Positions 23,400 to 36,074 are shown, numbered from the stretch's first letter. The stretch is DNA of 64,000 bases from Argopecten irradians (GCF_041381155.1 NC_091142.1:9977340-10041339); one strand, 5' to 3'. The notes: a model not told the origin generated them from the letters alone. Numbers and translations are program-made.

Positions 23400-25077
23400 A
23401 AACTTATATATGTCAGAACCTGTTGACATTGGTCTTGGTAAGCCAAACATTCCAAGCACTACATATATTGAACCTGACAGATTCCGTGTCATTACAACTG
23501 AGGACATTGACAAGTACCTGGATATGAAACGTTGGGAATGAATTTTTTTCAAGGTAAATTTATATTGCAAGTGTAATGCAGATAAATATGTCATAAAATC
23601 TGACAAAACACCGACACTTCTGATTGCACAAATTAAAATCCGGTTTTTAAATTTCAATTACATAAAATTTTCAATTCGGCCAGTTTCTGTTTTGTAATAT
23701 CTAAATTGAGTATAGACATTTAATTATATTTTGGCTGGGTATTTCAAATGCAACATTGGCACAAAACTGATTTATATATATATATATATTAAATGATTGT
23801 CATTTTAATGAAATTATTGTGATTTTAAAACTATCATAAATACATTCATATTTTTTAATCTTGCAGACTGGCACTATGTCAAGTACAAGATGCAGATAAT
23901 TAGGGCAATATGTAGTAAAAACCGAAACAAAATCCCAAATCTGATGAGCCTAAGATAGAGTATCACATAAACACTATGAAAAACATGCATGCTGCCATCA
24001 ACTGATACCTTTAAGACATTAACAGAGAATTTGATATAGTTACAGCAGCTGAGTTAAAGAAATCAAACAAAATCTTGGACGGCCTTCTGAAGGATCGCAT
24101 GTCAACAGGGCAATCACGACCAACAAAACATAAAGACATTATCGAAAACAATGGTCTGGAAAACATTGCCACAAGTTTTCAAAGGGCATAATTCTGTCCA
24201 ATTATCCTTAGGCAATGTATGTGGTATAACATTTCCATACATTTTGCAACACGAGGCCTGGAATACCACCATAAACTCCCTAGAAACTCGTTTGAGTGCA
24301 AAACTGGTGAGTCTGGGACAGATTACGTTGTAATGTCTCATGAAACCAGTCAAAAGAATTTTCAAGGCGGTCTTACAAACATTGAAGCCAGCTTTGACAA
24401 GCGCATGTATGCGGCTTGAACGGCGAACTGCCCAGTACAAATGTTGAGACTGTTTCTTGAGAAAAATGATCCAAACAGTACGTTGCTGTTTAACAGATGT
24501 TAAACATCTGTTAAGGAAGTCATTTACAAACCCGGAGAGACCAAATACTGGTAGGATAACAAGGCACTGGGGAAATCGAGCTTCGATTATCACATGCCGG
24601 ATATTTCAAATTTTTCAAACCGCAGTAAAAGATACACAGCGCATTGTTTAGGAGCGACTGCAATTCAATCCATGAGTGATGCCGGATATGCGACGAGACT
24701 GATCATGTTCATGTCCGGTCACCGGAACGAGGCCTCGGTAAGAAGCGACAAAAAAAAGCAATAAGCAATACATTTTCATCAGTCGCGTACGCTTGCAATG
24801 CTCAAAACATCCAACTAAACTTAAATATGCCTACTTGTTTCGATAAATCAACACACGTTAACAACCAAGCACAGTAATTATGCCAAGCTTACCATCACAA
24901 AACCAGCTCGCCTCCACAAGCCAGTTCGTCTCCTCCAGTTAGCTCGTATCCTCCGTACAGTCAACTTCATACTTTGACTTTTTGACAAATTCCACCTTCA
25001 ATAACTGCAGTTTTACCTTCAACAGACTTTAGTTATATTCGGCAGGTCGTTGCTCCACGCGGGTTTGGACGCTGAAG
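23400..25077 (+). pseudogene. Broken Crypton-type tyrosine recombinase (DUF3504, KIAA1958/ZMYM-like)
   Basis: Colinear pieces of one protein can be read: FRVITTEDIDKYLDMKRWE (about 23478-23540), an intron-like gap, then from 23867 onward DINREFDIVTAAELKKSNK, GLLKDRMSTGQSRPTKH, YNISIHFATRGLEYHHKL, DYVVMSHETSQKNFQGGL, SVKEVIYKPGE, FDYHMPDIS, YTAHCLGATAIQSMSDAG and MFMSGHRNEAS, ending in an FNNCSFTFN tail near 25005. These match the DUF3504 domain of Crypton-derived proteins, a tyrosine recombinase fold. In active relatives the box is HCLR; here it is HCLG (24642-24653), so a catalytic Arg is lost. Several stops and frame changes make it a pseudogene. It may be a host gene relic or a transposon copy. 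Confidence 0.7.
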
Positions 25078-25481
25078 TAACACGGTAGGGAATGCACGTC
25101 ACAAACATTACTTAGAGAACAACGTAATGGTAACATTACCATGGTTTGTATCTTTATCAGTCAACTTATTAAATATCAATCAATATAAAGTATTTTAAAT
25201 GTATTCAAGAATCATTGGCTGTTAATGAATTTCTTACAGAATGTGCCATTTTTTCAAACATTCAAGGACAAACAATGTTCGCTCACAGATCAAACGTGGT
25301 TATCGTTAGGACTTCTACGTGGAAATACAGCAAATTACTCATAAATCCCCTTTTCTAGCATATTTCGATATTCTTAATTAATTGTAAGCCATACCGAAAT
25401 AATTATACGAACAGAGTTTGCTATATATCGAGCAGGAACAACTTGAATAGAGGACTTTAGAGATCGGACAATGAATTCACC

Positions 25482-27390
25482 TGTAAGACCACTGAAACTT
25501 GAATTCTAAATGCCATCTGTTTATCTTCCGTGTTTTTGTTATTGTTATATCCTATGTGTTATGCTTTGTAATGAGTTAGTTAGGGGCTAGAGCTCGGACG
25601 GCACGGGTCGATTTTCGGATACTCCAGGAATCGCCTAACGACTTCTAGAAAGTTATATTTAATAAATTTATATTTGAAAAATTATTCTGCATCTTTGGAT
25701 TTCGTTCTTTTAATCGAAATATATCACAACGACGACACCTCCGTTGTGAAAGTTGATGGAGAATCCGGGTAGTACCCACTTTACGGTTGAGTACGCTTTC
25801 CTAGTACTTGAAGAGTCAAACAAGAGATCCCCAAGATGACGACATTTTATCAAAGATGCACTCCTCAGCAATTCTAGAATCTTATCGGAAACGGACGAAG
25901 CAGCTGGACCTTACCGAGTAAAAGAAATTGTACCCGTTGTGGTCTCATCTCCAGTTAAGGTCATCTAAGTGTATGTCCTGCAATATCATCCCAGTGCTTC
26001 AAGTGTGGAAAAATTGGACATTTTTTTAGGAACTGTTTCTCAAGTAAGTTTCATTTCAAAACGTGTAGGCGTCATAATGATCTAAGGACAATCGATCCAG
26101 GGAATAAAACGGGAATTCAAATCGACAGAGACGCTACGAATCCGCAACTGTCTAGGATGTTGCATCGACACGAGGAACAGAAAAGTAACGTGTGTAAATC
26201 CCGCGCCAAAAAGAGGAGAGACAAGGAAAGGATATCAGCTTTCAAAGAGAGGAAAAATCTCCAAGGTATGCTACCATTTTCAACAGTTTCGGACAATAAA
26301 CTATCTAACCTTTGTAAGAAAAACAAAACTTCGTCAGCAAATTTCGAACCTATCAAAAAAGTGCCAAAAATTTTCCAATTTTGGATTGCAGCAGACAATT
26401 TCAAAACAGGGTAAACAATGCATCACAATGAGTGAAGAACTTGCTACGATACGACAGGAAAATTCGAGACTACTCGAGAAAATGTCGGAGACAAACAAAC
26501 AGCTGGACTCAGAGCTAGCCTCCGTTCGAAACAGTGAGGAAGATCAGTGAGGAAGATCAGAAAACCTTTTCGGACCTATTTCAAAAACAAAAGGATGAAA
26601 TTATGGATTTAAAGTATAAATCACACAAAATGGACGACATTTTCCTTCAAAACATGAAGTAATGATATCTATTTACCATATGGTGTCGATTTAGTAGTAT
26701 TAAGGAGATCGGTCCAACCAAGTATGACACGTATCTCCAGGACACAGGACAAAAAATTCACCTGCAAGACCACTGACACTTGAATTCTAAATGCCGTCTG
26801 TTTATCATCCGTGTTTTTGTTATTGTTTTATAATTCAATTTCATATGTTACACCCATTTCTATTGGTTAGATCTTTGAGGTTATTTTTCCATAGACCGAA
26901 AGAATTGTAATTGTACGTCACGTATATTGTGACGTCATAAATACAAAACATTTTCGCGGGGGATTTTAAAAGCGGTACAGTCATTGGCCAAACTGAATTA
27001 TCGGAAAAGATATCAATCCGCCATAACACAATTTGTTTTATTGTAAAAGTAAGTAAAATCACGGAAATTTATGCCTAATTAATACCTGATTGATTTATCT
27101 GAATTAAATTATAAGCATTATTTTCAATATCTTTTGGGGTTATGAAGCCGTTAAAAACGGACGTACATTCTTTTTCATAGACGCGAAGCGTCTATGAAGA
27201 GTGTCCTTCCGTTTTTTGTCTATGACTTCATAACCCCAAAATGTATTGAGGATAATGCTTATAATTTAATTCAGATAGTTACGTCATCAAATGATATTTA
27301 ATAAATTTATATTTGAAAAATTATTCTGCATCTTTGGATTTCGTCCTTTTAATCGAATTATATCACAACGACGTCACCTCCGTTGTGAAA
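25482..27390 (+). mobile_element. Fossil LTR-type retroelement remnant with nested foldback
   Basis: Long terminal direct repeats, about 270 bp at 25482-25751, and a second copy at 26763-27390 that is interrupted by unrelated DNA including the foldback at 27099-27274. The interior holds a gag-like region with one CCHC zinc knuckle (CFKCGKIGHFFRNC, about 25995-26036) and a basic/coiled segment; no polymerase region is seen. The element is broken in several places and cannot be assigned to a family. The two repeats differ at several positions, suggesting an old insertion. Confidence 0.6.
27099..27274. mobile_element. Foldback/MITE with ~80-bp inverted arms
   Basis: The left arm runs 'ctgaattaaattataagcat' and then 'tttggggttatgaag'. 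The right arm is its near-complementary partner, ending 'gcttataatttaattcag'. The centre is the palindrome 'catagacgcgaagcgtctatg'-like core near 27185. It is nested in the second terminal repeat of the LTR fossil. A solo-arm relative lies at 33857-33910. Confidence 0.75.
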
Positions 27391-28389
27391 TCTACTCGGC
27401 CAGTCAAACAGTCGGATTTAGTATGAGAACAAATCAATTGATTATTGTGTGTTGACCTCATCGTTATTCTAATTTATATCCTAGTTAACGCTGTCTTTTC
27501 ATCCTTGTGTGCAAATTGTGATAATATCGTGCGTGTCTGCTGCCTGTCCACCTTTCCATCCATCGATCCATCTATCCATCCATGGCCATCTGTTTGTCCA
27601 TTCATTTATTCGTGTTTTTTGTGTGTCTATCTGGAAACATGAACGTGTCATATGCAGTCTGTGTTCTGTCTGTCTGTAAGGACGTTTGCACCGATAGAAT
27701 AACAGAAGGATTGAAGGCAGGGCACGTGAATACCCACGTGCAGCTGGGATCACCCTTTATTCGTTAGTTCTTTCTTTACTACGTTTGTTGTTCTTTCTTC
27801 TTTTTTTCCAATTTGTTTGTTTAGTCTTTCATTTGCTCGATATTTCTTTCGTTCGATAATTTGTTTGTTTGATTTAAAGCACAGGGAAAATGTAATAAAG
27901 CGATACTTTACTATAAAAAATCCTTGTTTTTATCGCGATCAAATCTAGTTTATCATGTTTAACTTAGTATTCCATATTGTGCATTTCTAGGTAACTGAAT
28001 CTAGCATCTGCGCCGTCATATTGTTTAATTTACGTTCGGATCTCTCCTGTTTTATTCATTACATTATATTGAAGAGTTTCGAGTTTAGTTACGTCATCAA
28101 TTTACGTAAATTAACCAATCAGGGCTAGGGATAGGGAAATTGTTTAAATGCTGTAACCCGCGTTAATTTCGAGCAATTGTGAGGAAGCAGTGTTATCTTA
28201 AATACAACCGTTGGTATTACCTCATTGATCTACACCTAATGTATCTGATACAACAACATGGGCACTCAATCAATCAACGTTTTAAAAGTCTAAAATGTGA
28301 AAATTACACAATGTGGGCATGCGCAGGAATTCAAAAGGGAATTGATCAGACACGCGATGTATATGAATATCATTATAATACATGTAAAG
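27391..28389. other. 5' flank of the sulfotransferase gene
   Basis: It includes a CCAT/CCATC simple repeat at about 27558-27600 and a pyrimidine-rich strand at 27768-27850. Promoter elements were not resolved. An in-frame ATG at 28297 upstream of the chosen start would add 31 residues. Confidence 0.4.
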
Positions 28390-28511
28390 ATGTCGAAAAG
28401 AACCCGTCTTTATGTAACCGCTGTTGGCTTTACTATGGTATTACTATATATTCTAATTAATCGCTCGGACATGGTAGTGGACATAGAATTTATGGGAAAA
28501 TCGGTTCATGA
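28390..28511 (+). CDS. Sulfotransferase exon 1 (membrane anchor)
   Basis: It encodes the N-terminal 40 residues, a short basic tail and one TM helix (LYVTAVGFTMVLLYILI), and ends CATGA|GTAAGT, a strong donor, in phase 2. Confidence 0.75.
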
Positions 28512-31500
28512 GTAAGTATTCTGTATTTTTTCACAATATTCCACTTGATCCTTTATAAACGTTTAACACATTAAGACATATCAGATTCAGTTCCATCGAA
28601 CTAAACAAATATTTTTTTTGTTTTGATAATGACGGTGAAATCATTGTGTGTAAATTTGAAGGATAGTAAGGTTATAGTATCTTACAGCGGAGTGGAATGT
28701 AAAACACATGAAACATAGCAGAGTCAAACCTGTTTATAAAGACCACCCAATGGATTGAGAGAACATGGTCTTCATTGTCAGGTGGTTTTTATACACAGGT
28801 TGCATTTTGTTGAAATTGGTATTTTGGGACCCTAAAATACAGAGGTGGTTACTGTATTCAGACAAGTCCATGTACGCTATTGTACATGTAGATATCATCT
28901 CCGTGTGGAGTAGTGATAGTCAATTACCGCGCAGTAATTAGGGGTAAGCTAAGTTATGAAAGTGAAGATGAATATAGTATTAAAAGTAAGTAAATGACAC
29001 TTGAAAACTAACAAAATTAACAACTGTTTTAACAGTGACATTTTAATAATTAAGTGCCGTTTCGGTTAAGGTATGAACTTTCAAACTGTATTTCTTAAAT
29101 ATCACATATCATCGGATATTTCTTGGTAATTATGAATTATTTAAGAAAAAATAACAGTATATAACATAAACATGTGTTTCATGTAATGATACATTGTATT
29201 GTTACACATGCAATGGATTTTCACTGATTGTAAAACAATATAATAGATTTGTAAAAGAAGTGTTAAGAAATTAACTTACGTATGAATTTTACAAATAATG
29301 CTATTCTGCAAGTTATTCTCACATTATCATGTTTCATAATCACAAAGAGTATCGACAGGAGACTTCGAAATACATGTATCATATACATAGCACTATATAT
29401 AATAATGTGCATTTACCACTCTCATGACAAAACGTGTTCACCAGTAATGAGTTCTGTCAGAGTTGAAAATCCTAACATTGAGCCTGAAAAGTTTACCTGG
29501 AGCAGATAAAATGTTATATTGATATTTTGACACAAGGTGACAAAATATTTGAACAAAATACAGAAAAAGGATAGAAATATGCCTTTGGATAGGCTATCTT
29601 GAATGAAAAGTTGGATAAAAGCATTTTCTTTAAAAGAAAAATGAAGAACCCCATATATCAATTTCGTACAATTGATCTAGCTCTATGTATATTATGGCTA
29701 GTGTGTAAACGGTACTCTGTGACATTAAATGCAACAAAGGTGTCAAAACATTAACGTTCTACATCAGATAACGGCCAAGGTTCACACTCACCTTGAATAA
29801 TCATAGATCATTAAATAATGTATTAAGTGAATGCTTGCTTTTTCACTTTAAGGGTTTTAATCAAATACATACAAACAACTCGATATATACAGTCATTACT
29901 GTGTGTCTTCCCTGCGTTTATTTACCTCTTATGCGTTTTTTAGTAACTTTTGTTCGAAATTTTATAGGTCTATGAAAGGAGATTTATTCTGAAAATTCGC
30001 ATAATATTCTAATAAATTCACTGTCATTCTTAAAGATGTCAACAAGTGCGTGGTAGACAACGTGGCTGTTCGATTTTTACTGACAATTCAAACTTTACGT
30101 CATCACATCGATGTATATATCTACACAATAACAATTATTCAAAACTAAACACAATCAATTAAGTACAATTCAAAATTGACCTCATCACATCAATGTATCT
30201 ACTCCATAACAATTTGTCAATACTAAACATAATATTTAATAGTTCTTTTTGTCAGGTGTCCTATGCATTTGTTTAATTTTACTGGAACACAATTTCGCAA
30301 TTTTCTCTTAAATTGAAACTGGTTCCAATGGCGACCTTTTGCGCATTGTTAATTTCTAACAGTAATAGGACATATATAATCGTGTTTTAAGTTCGCGAGA
30401 ATTAAGACAACCCCAAAATTAACAAATTTTATTTCATCATCATTCAAGGGTGGAAAAAAGGACAAATTGGACATGAATGATAACAGGGACATTACACTGA
30501 CTCTCGTCCTTTAAAAGTTGTTTGAAAATGTCCTATACAGGAGAATATCGAAGATATGTAAAAAGAAAATACAATTTCTACATAGACTACGACAAGGCTT
30601 CCGTCCAAGTTGTGGTAGTATTGCAGCAACATTTATTGTTAGGGAAGCTGTTCTTCAGAACTTTGAACTTGGCACCGACATTTATGCGGCGTTCTTGGAC
30701 AACGCGAAGGCGTTTGATAGTGTCTGGGTTAACGGCCTTCTCTACAAATTATATCAGCTAGGGTTTAATGGCAAACGCGTACTGCAAAACTCGTTTGAGA
30801 ACGTTTCAGCTTTTGTATTATATGAGGGTAAACAAGGAGAACCATACCATTTCATGCAAGGCGTCGGTCAAGGTCGGACGTTATCATCTTGGATGTTTCT
30901 GGTAATGATTGACGATCTCATCTCAAAATTTGATTCCTCAGAGCTAGGTCCACGCATTCATGATATCCATATACCAACAGTTTTTTTCGAGCTGTAAATA
31001 CACTGTTGCCATCCTGTTCGATTGGGAATATTCAACGTTTTCTTGACATAGTTTTTGACATCGCATTTAAATGGAGATTCAACTATAACTCGGCCAAAAG
31101 CTCAATATTGCGTTTCCAAAACAGTCGTAAAACCTTCATGCCAGAAATTGAGTGCAAGCTTGAAAATAAAACATTAAGTTGCGTTACGCAAAACGGGTAT
31201 GCGGGAATCATTCTTACTGCCATCCTAAAATGCTATAAAGATATCAAACGATCATGCGCAAAGGGTCGAAGTTCACTCAATGCATTGATAAGCGTCGGGA
31301 TTCATGATGGTGGTGTTAACCCTCTTGTTAGGTCCAAGCCTAAGTGAAACTGTCGTTCAGCCAGTAATTCTGTATGGATCAGAACTTTAGGGAGCTCCAA
31401 CATCAAAATCGACAGAGGATCTACGCATCACGCAAAGATATTGTGCACGACGATGTCAAAGGTTCGAAAAAACGTATCAAAATATGGTAACCACTCGTGC

Positions 31501-34500
31501 AATTGGATTGCAAGACAAATACGGCGAAGTTGAGCAAAAAAGCAAGCTGTGCTTAGCAAGTGATTTATTTGTGTGGAAACTATTGTTTAATATTTACACT
31601 TGCTAGGCTTGATCGCTATACGCAAGTACTAGCCGATTTTGTTTACCCTAACTGCATGGTAACATTGAACTTTGAACTTGCGTATGAAAATGTTCTATGC
31701 AACGTAAAGGGGCTACTTTTTTTAAAAGAAACACATGGCTTTGTTTACATTTTGACGCAACATTACGTGTATATTGTTGTTTTTCATAGAAATTTGGAAA
31801 AATATGAACAATACATATATGTTTTATATTTATACATGATACAAACATTTTTTAAATTAACAATTGTATAAAGAAACGGGAAAATATCCCGACCGGGGCG
31901 ACGTGCAGTGCTTTCACTTTTGTTAAAAATGATGGATGTCAAATGTAAACATAACCTCTGTGTCTGTGTTCGTCCTACGATCAAGTCTTTGGGGTGGACG
32001 GGCGTGAGACCCTCTGACAGAGGTCAGTTATATACATATCCTCTTGTCTCTGTTCTCTTTGTTCTTTGAGAATTTAATCGTGTGTATTATAAAACATGCA
32101 CCGCTAGTAATCCGCGTGTTGACAGTTACGCGTCAACACAGCTACATTGTATCCATCGAACACAAATGAAGTTATTCAATCTATCGATGGCGATGGATCA
32201 AAGCGTAGATTATATAATCACATGGCTCCCAAGGATGTAATATCGTCAAGTCACACATTGAGCTACTTGAAAACCGGGTTTTGACAACTCCAGTGTGTAA
32301 GCGTGCGTCAGCTTCGCCTCGCTGCACAACGGTCACCGAGTTCACACATGTGGCTGAGTACAAATACTTTATGTTTTTACGCTATATATTAACTTTTAGC
32401 AAAATTGAATATATATTTAAAAATCTGATCTGATTAAATACAATTATCTCATAAATTTACTTTTTTTGTCATGTTTATTTAACACTAAAATATTGAACTT
32501 TTTTGTCGTCGCGGATGAATAATTCTATCTTACGTGAAGCGTCATAATTCGCTGTTCAATTGAGTAAGCTCCTCCCACTTTTGACCGACTTTTATTGAAT
32601 AATTACGTCACTTTAAAATGAAAATTTTATTGCATAAAGTATAAATAAAAAGTCCTGTGAGTGTAAATATAGGGATTGAATTGCGCTTTTATGTTAACCA
32701 TGCTTGTATGGAGCAATTCCTCTAAGAATATATTCTATGGGGCGCGTTAGAGGAATTGCTCCATACAAGCATGGTTAACATAAAAACGAAATCCAATCCC
32801 TATTTGTACGGCTATGCACCCTTGTACTTTTTTGTGGTCATCAGCAAAGGAAACATCAGACATGAAAAAAGAATCTCGATTATTGTCCTTTTTGATTTAT
32901 TTTGATGGATCAATGCTCGATAAAAGTTCGTAAGATGTACCATAAAGTGATTCTTTTTGTTTCTGGATGAAGCGAACGTTTATAGGATGAAAAAATAATA
33001 AAAACAAAAAATAACAGGCGCCTTCGACAAAGCAATTCTTTACTTTATTTCATATTGAAATACATCTAAATGATAACGTCAAACATCTTATTTGTTACAT
33101 TTAGTTTTACTAAATACCTTTGTTATTAAAATACATGCTTCATTTACAGGTTTATCCATGGTCCAGCTTCCGTTCCTTCGACAAAGCATTTCTTAACATT
33201 ATTTCATTTTGAAATACATCTAAATAATAACGTCATACACCTAATTTGTTACATTTAGTTTTACTAAATACATTTGCTATTGAAATACATGCTTCATTTA
33301 CAGGTTTATCCCTAACCCAGCTTTCGTTCCTATTGAAATCAAGATTTACGACGTTCTACTCGTCGGATACCTCAGAGGCGGAACTACTTTCACTGGAGAA
33401 GTACTGGGATTTAAAAATGATAGTTTCTACATATATGAACCGCTTCATAAAATAATGACTTGGGGATATATGGACGATGATATTGTGTGCAGTATGAAAG
33501 ACCAAACTTGTAGGTTCGTATACTTCTGATATTTGCATTGCATCCAATATATAATTAGATATTTGCATTGTTACAACTTGATATTTGGTCATGTGTAACG
33601 TTTTTTATTTGCATCCAATAAGTATAAAGAATTACGCTATTTAAGTATGATTTGTAATTTTTTTTTTAAATATTCGTATAACGCTGAGATAAGGAACCTT
33701 AATTCGATACGATATCAAAATGTAGAGATGTAGAGAGTTGAATCAATACATCACAGCTGAATTTATGTAAACAAAATACGTAAAAGCTTGGAATCCAATG
33801 CCAGATAAGTACATCATTGAGTTATTCGAGAAAAGTTATAAGTAATATAGATCTATTGGGTTTATGAAGTCCTAGACAAAAAACGGACCGGCATATTCTT
33901 ATGGACGCAAAGCTCGCAAAAATGTTCATTTAAAACCTTTTATATACATTGATTATTCAGAGATAAATAAGTCCGTGAAACGTATCAGGCATGTATTTTG
34001 TTCTGTGTCTATTCTGAATAGTGGATATATTTGGATGATTTTTCTTTCGTTACATTAGTTACTTTTAGTGAAATGAACGAATTATAAACTTCGAGGACAT
34101 ATTTATTACAACGTACCGACGACAATTATTTCAAAGTATTATACGAATTTGTGAATCGCGATATCTAACATCCGCGAAAATACACCGTATAGTAAATTGT
34201 GAAATATTGACCTCGAGAATTAGAAAAATGCTATTCAGTATATATATGCCTAATCGATATTTGTTTATTTAGAAACAGTACCAACTTCACAGGCGAGGAA
34301 ATACTGGACATCATCAGGGGAATATACAGCTGTGATAGCCAAAAATACCAGCAACTTCTACGTCCCTGGCAGTACGATAAATCTATTGGACCAGCACAAA
34401 GGCATATCTCTATGTGTACTCACTCGAAAATTAGATGCCCGGAGACATATCTGAATCAATGCTCAACCGCATCATCTAAAGTTAGCAAAATCCCGAGGAT

Positions 34501-35032
34501 TAGCATCGGCTTAGCATCGAAACTACTGCCCGAATTTAGAAATCTAAAGATAATTCACCTTTTGAGAGACCCAAGAGCGGTTATGAATTCAAGGTACAAG
34601 CTAGGATGGACCCCTGTACCTGGCGGGGCAGTGTCTTTATGTAAGAAAATGAAAAAGGATTATCAGGAATCAGTAAAGTTGAGAAGATTGTTCCCGGGGA
34701 GAATACATACCGTTTTTTACGAGGATTTAGCACAGACTTTTGAAGAAGCGGTGAAAGAAATATACAGCTTTATAGGTTATCAGTTAAATGCAAAGGAGCA
34801 AATTCGTCTTAGCACGATGACGTCATCATCAAAAAATGGTAATGCTGGGAGTACCCATAGACGTAATTCCACGTTAACAGCACGTGCATGGAGGCATAGT
34901 ATTAACGCTAATGTGCTCAGAGAAACCAACAAAGCTTGTTCCGATCTGTATCAACTATTTGGATATCCGCAATTGGGAAGTGAAACTGAGGTCAGAAACA
35001 CAAGTATTCCTTTGCGAATAAGCGTTAAGTAG
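28390..35032 (+). CDS. Carbohydrate 6-O-sulfotransferase (CHST1/3-type), complete, three exons
   Basis: Exons 28390-28511, 33304-33513 and 34273-35032 join in phase (GA|G, AG|A) to 363 residues, the usual size for this family. It is a Golgi type II membrane enzyme that would move sulfate from PAPS to a Gal, GalNAc or GlcNAc 6-OH in glycans. Visible parts: cytosolic SKRTR, membrane anchor about residues 8-24, PAPS 5'-phosphosulfate loop RGGTTFTGE (65-73), FYIYEPLHKI, and 3'-phosphate motif LLRDPRAVMNSR (about 207-218). The start at 28390 is chosen because the anchor follows directly. Intron 1 is 4.8 kb and holds a LINE fragment and foldbacks. A 154-bp tandem duplication copies the exon 2 acceptor. 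No frame damage is seen. Exact acceptor sugar is not predictable. Confidence 0.85.
28726..28808. repeat. Imperfect inverted repeat in intron 1
   Basis: 'aacctgtttataaagaccacc' and 'ggtggtttttatacacaggtt' are inverted at 18 of 21 positions with a spacer of about 36 bases. It resembles a common dispersed invertebrate repeat ('aacctgtataaagaccacc'). Confidence 0.5.
30475..31640 (+). mobile_element. LINE reverse-transcriptase fragment in sulfotransferase intron 1
   Basis: It reads RT domain pieces: LTLVL near 30497, KLFENVLYRRIS, RLRQGFRPSCGSIAATF, FLDNAKAFDSVW (30694-30729, catalytic Asp in 'FLDN'), GVGQGRTLSSWMFLVMIDDL, then a second frame with FLDIVFDIAFKWRFNYNSAK and, further on, a degenerate 'VLYGSEL' tail. 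The second catalytic box (xADD) falls in a gap of about 15-20 codons near 30990 and is missing. No ORF1, endonuclease or 3' end is seen, so this is a dead internal fragment. LINE clade not assigned. Confidence 0.8.
32665..32805. mobile_element. Foldback element with 39-bp perfect inverted arms
   Basis: Bases 32687-32725 and 32747-32785 are perfect reverse complements over 39 bp with a 21-base loop. Imperfect pairing continues outward to 32665 and 32805. It would form a long hairpin in the intron 1 transcript. There is no coding content. Confidence 0.9.
33021..33328 (+). repeat. 154-bp tandem duplication across the exon 2 acceptor
   Basis: Two units (33021-33174 and 33175-33328) match closely, both including 'gcttcatttacaggtttatcc'. 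The second carries the real acceptor and the first 25 bases of exon 2. The first has an equivalent acceptor at 33149/33150, but reading from it meets a stop after about 35 codons. Confidence 0.9.
33304..33513 (+). CDS. Sulfotransferase exon 2 (PAPS-binding loop)
   Basis: The acceptor is 'ttcatttacag'. It encodes IYDVLLVGYLRGGTTFTGEV and YIYEPLHKIMTWGYMDDD. The donor TGTAG|GTTCGT is chosen because only it keeps phase with exon 3; a nearby GTAGGT (33510) does not. Confidence 0.8.
33857..33910. repeat. Solo arm of the foldback family seen at 27.1 kb
   Basis: 'tttatgaagtcctagacaaa' followed by 'aaacgga' and 'cttatggacgc' matches the arm and centre of the foldback at 27099-27274 (in the orientation of its reverse complement). 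It is diverged. Confidence 0.45.
34273..35032 (+). CDS. Sulfotransferase exon 3 (catalytic C-terminal part)
   Basis: It begins after 'tttatttag' and encodes NSTNFTGEEILDIIRG, several cysteines, the 3'-phosphate-binding LLRDPRAVMNSR and the C-terminal helix region with ACSDLYQLFGYP, a typical family ending. It stops at 35030-35032. AATAAA at 35155-35160 is a plausible polyadenylation signal. Confidence 0.85.
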
Positions 35033-35169
35033 ATACACAATTTCGTGATTATGTAATAAGACCGTTTTTTTTTTAATTTTTTTTTTTTTAATTTTTATGT
35101 TTTGCGTGTGTGAATCCTGTCAGGCAAAGAGGGAAAACAATTTGTTGTTTGTTTAATAAATAACGTTAT

Positions 35170-36074
35170 ATTACATGTAACAGCCAGGGTCATGTAAGGA
35201 TAGCCTCCCATGTATGCGGTGTGTAGTGAGTATGAAGTGTGGTGTGTGTTTTGGGAGACCGCGATATAGTCGTGCTGTGTATCTACTTTATATACTATTT
35301 TAACCTTACTGATTTTTAAAATATATATATCATTTTTATATAATCCCTATACACATCTATAGATATATAGTACCTCTCAACTACAGGAGGATTCCGGACA
35401 AAATATATGGCTGATGATATGTACCTCATCTAACCTATTGCTTTCGTCCTCCCATAGGAGAGGCTACTAGACTTCAAGAGAAAAAGATAATTTCATTTTA
35501 ACACAGTTGCATTGCTTAAATATCACTCAATCATGCATATAATCTACTGTATACTTAGGAAAAAACATTTATTTTCCCTCTAATTCCGGACTTGTTCTCC
35601 CTTTCCGATTCCGTTAATTATTTATCTACATGTACATGTATGTGTGTTTCCGACTTCTGAATTTTGGCCTAGTAAACTTTCAATAAATACCTTCGCTTTA
35701 CATTTGTTTTGCTTTAGCGGTATGCTTGTGCTCTTTGATTATGACCAAGTATAAGTTCTTAACTAACAGTGTACATATATTTATTATACACATGTACAAT
35801 AATACATATACACTGTATATACTGTTGGTTAAAAAATTTGTGTGTTCAGATCAGCATTAAAACAAACATGGTAGTCTTCATCTGAGCATGCTACATTGTA
35901 GCTACAGGCCTGATATCAGGTCTTTTTGTTACCGAGAAGAAGTCAATCAAAAGGAAAGAGTGACAAGGAATGGATAAACAGAATCCCGGACACCACATAA
36001 TGATATACCCAGTAATTATAAGCCTCCCTTCCAGTGTCATGTAATTATATAATTATAAGCCAAAATGCAATACA
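35170..36074. other. Downstream flank with a dispersed repeat
   Basis: 35176-35290 ('gccagggtcatgtaaggata', 'gttttgggagaccgcgatat') resembles a common bivalve dispersed repeat. A 12-bp palindrome CCTGATATCAGG near 35911, followed by 'tctttttgtta', recalls the 3' ends of the tandem-core elements, but the match is weak. Confidence 0.35.

Noticed and set aside
28297-28389. Upstream in-frame start of the sulfotransferase
   Set aside because: It would place 31 residues before the membrane anchor, which is unusual for the family; not excluded.
35903-35930. 3' end of another hairpin-terminated element
   Set aside because: The palindrome and 'tctttttgtta' are only a loose match to the shared terminus and no core precedes it.
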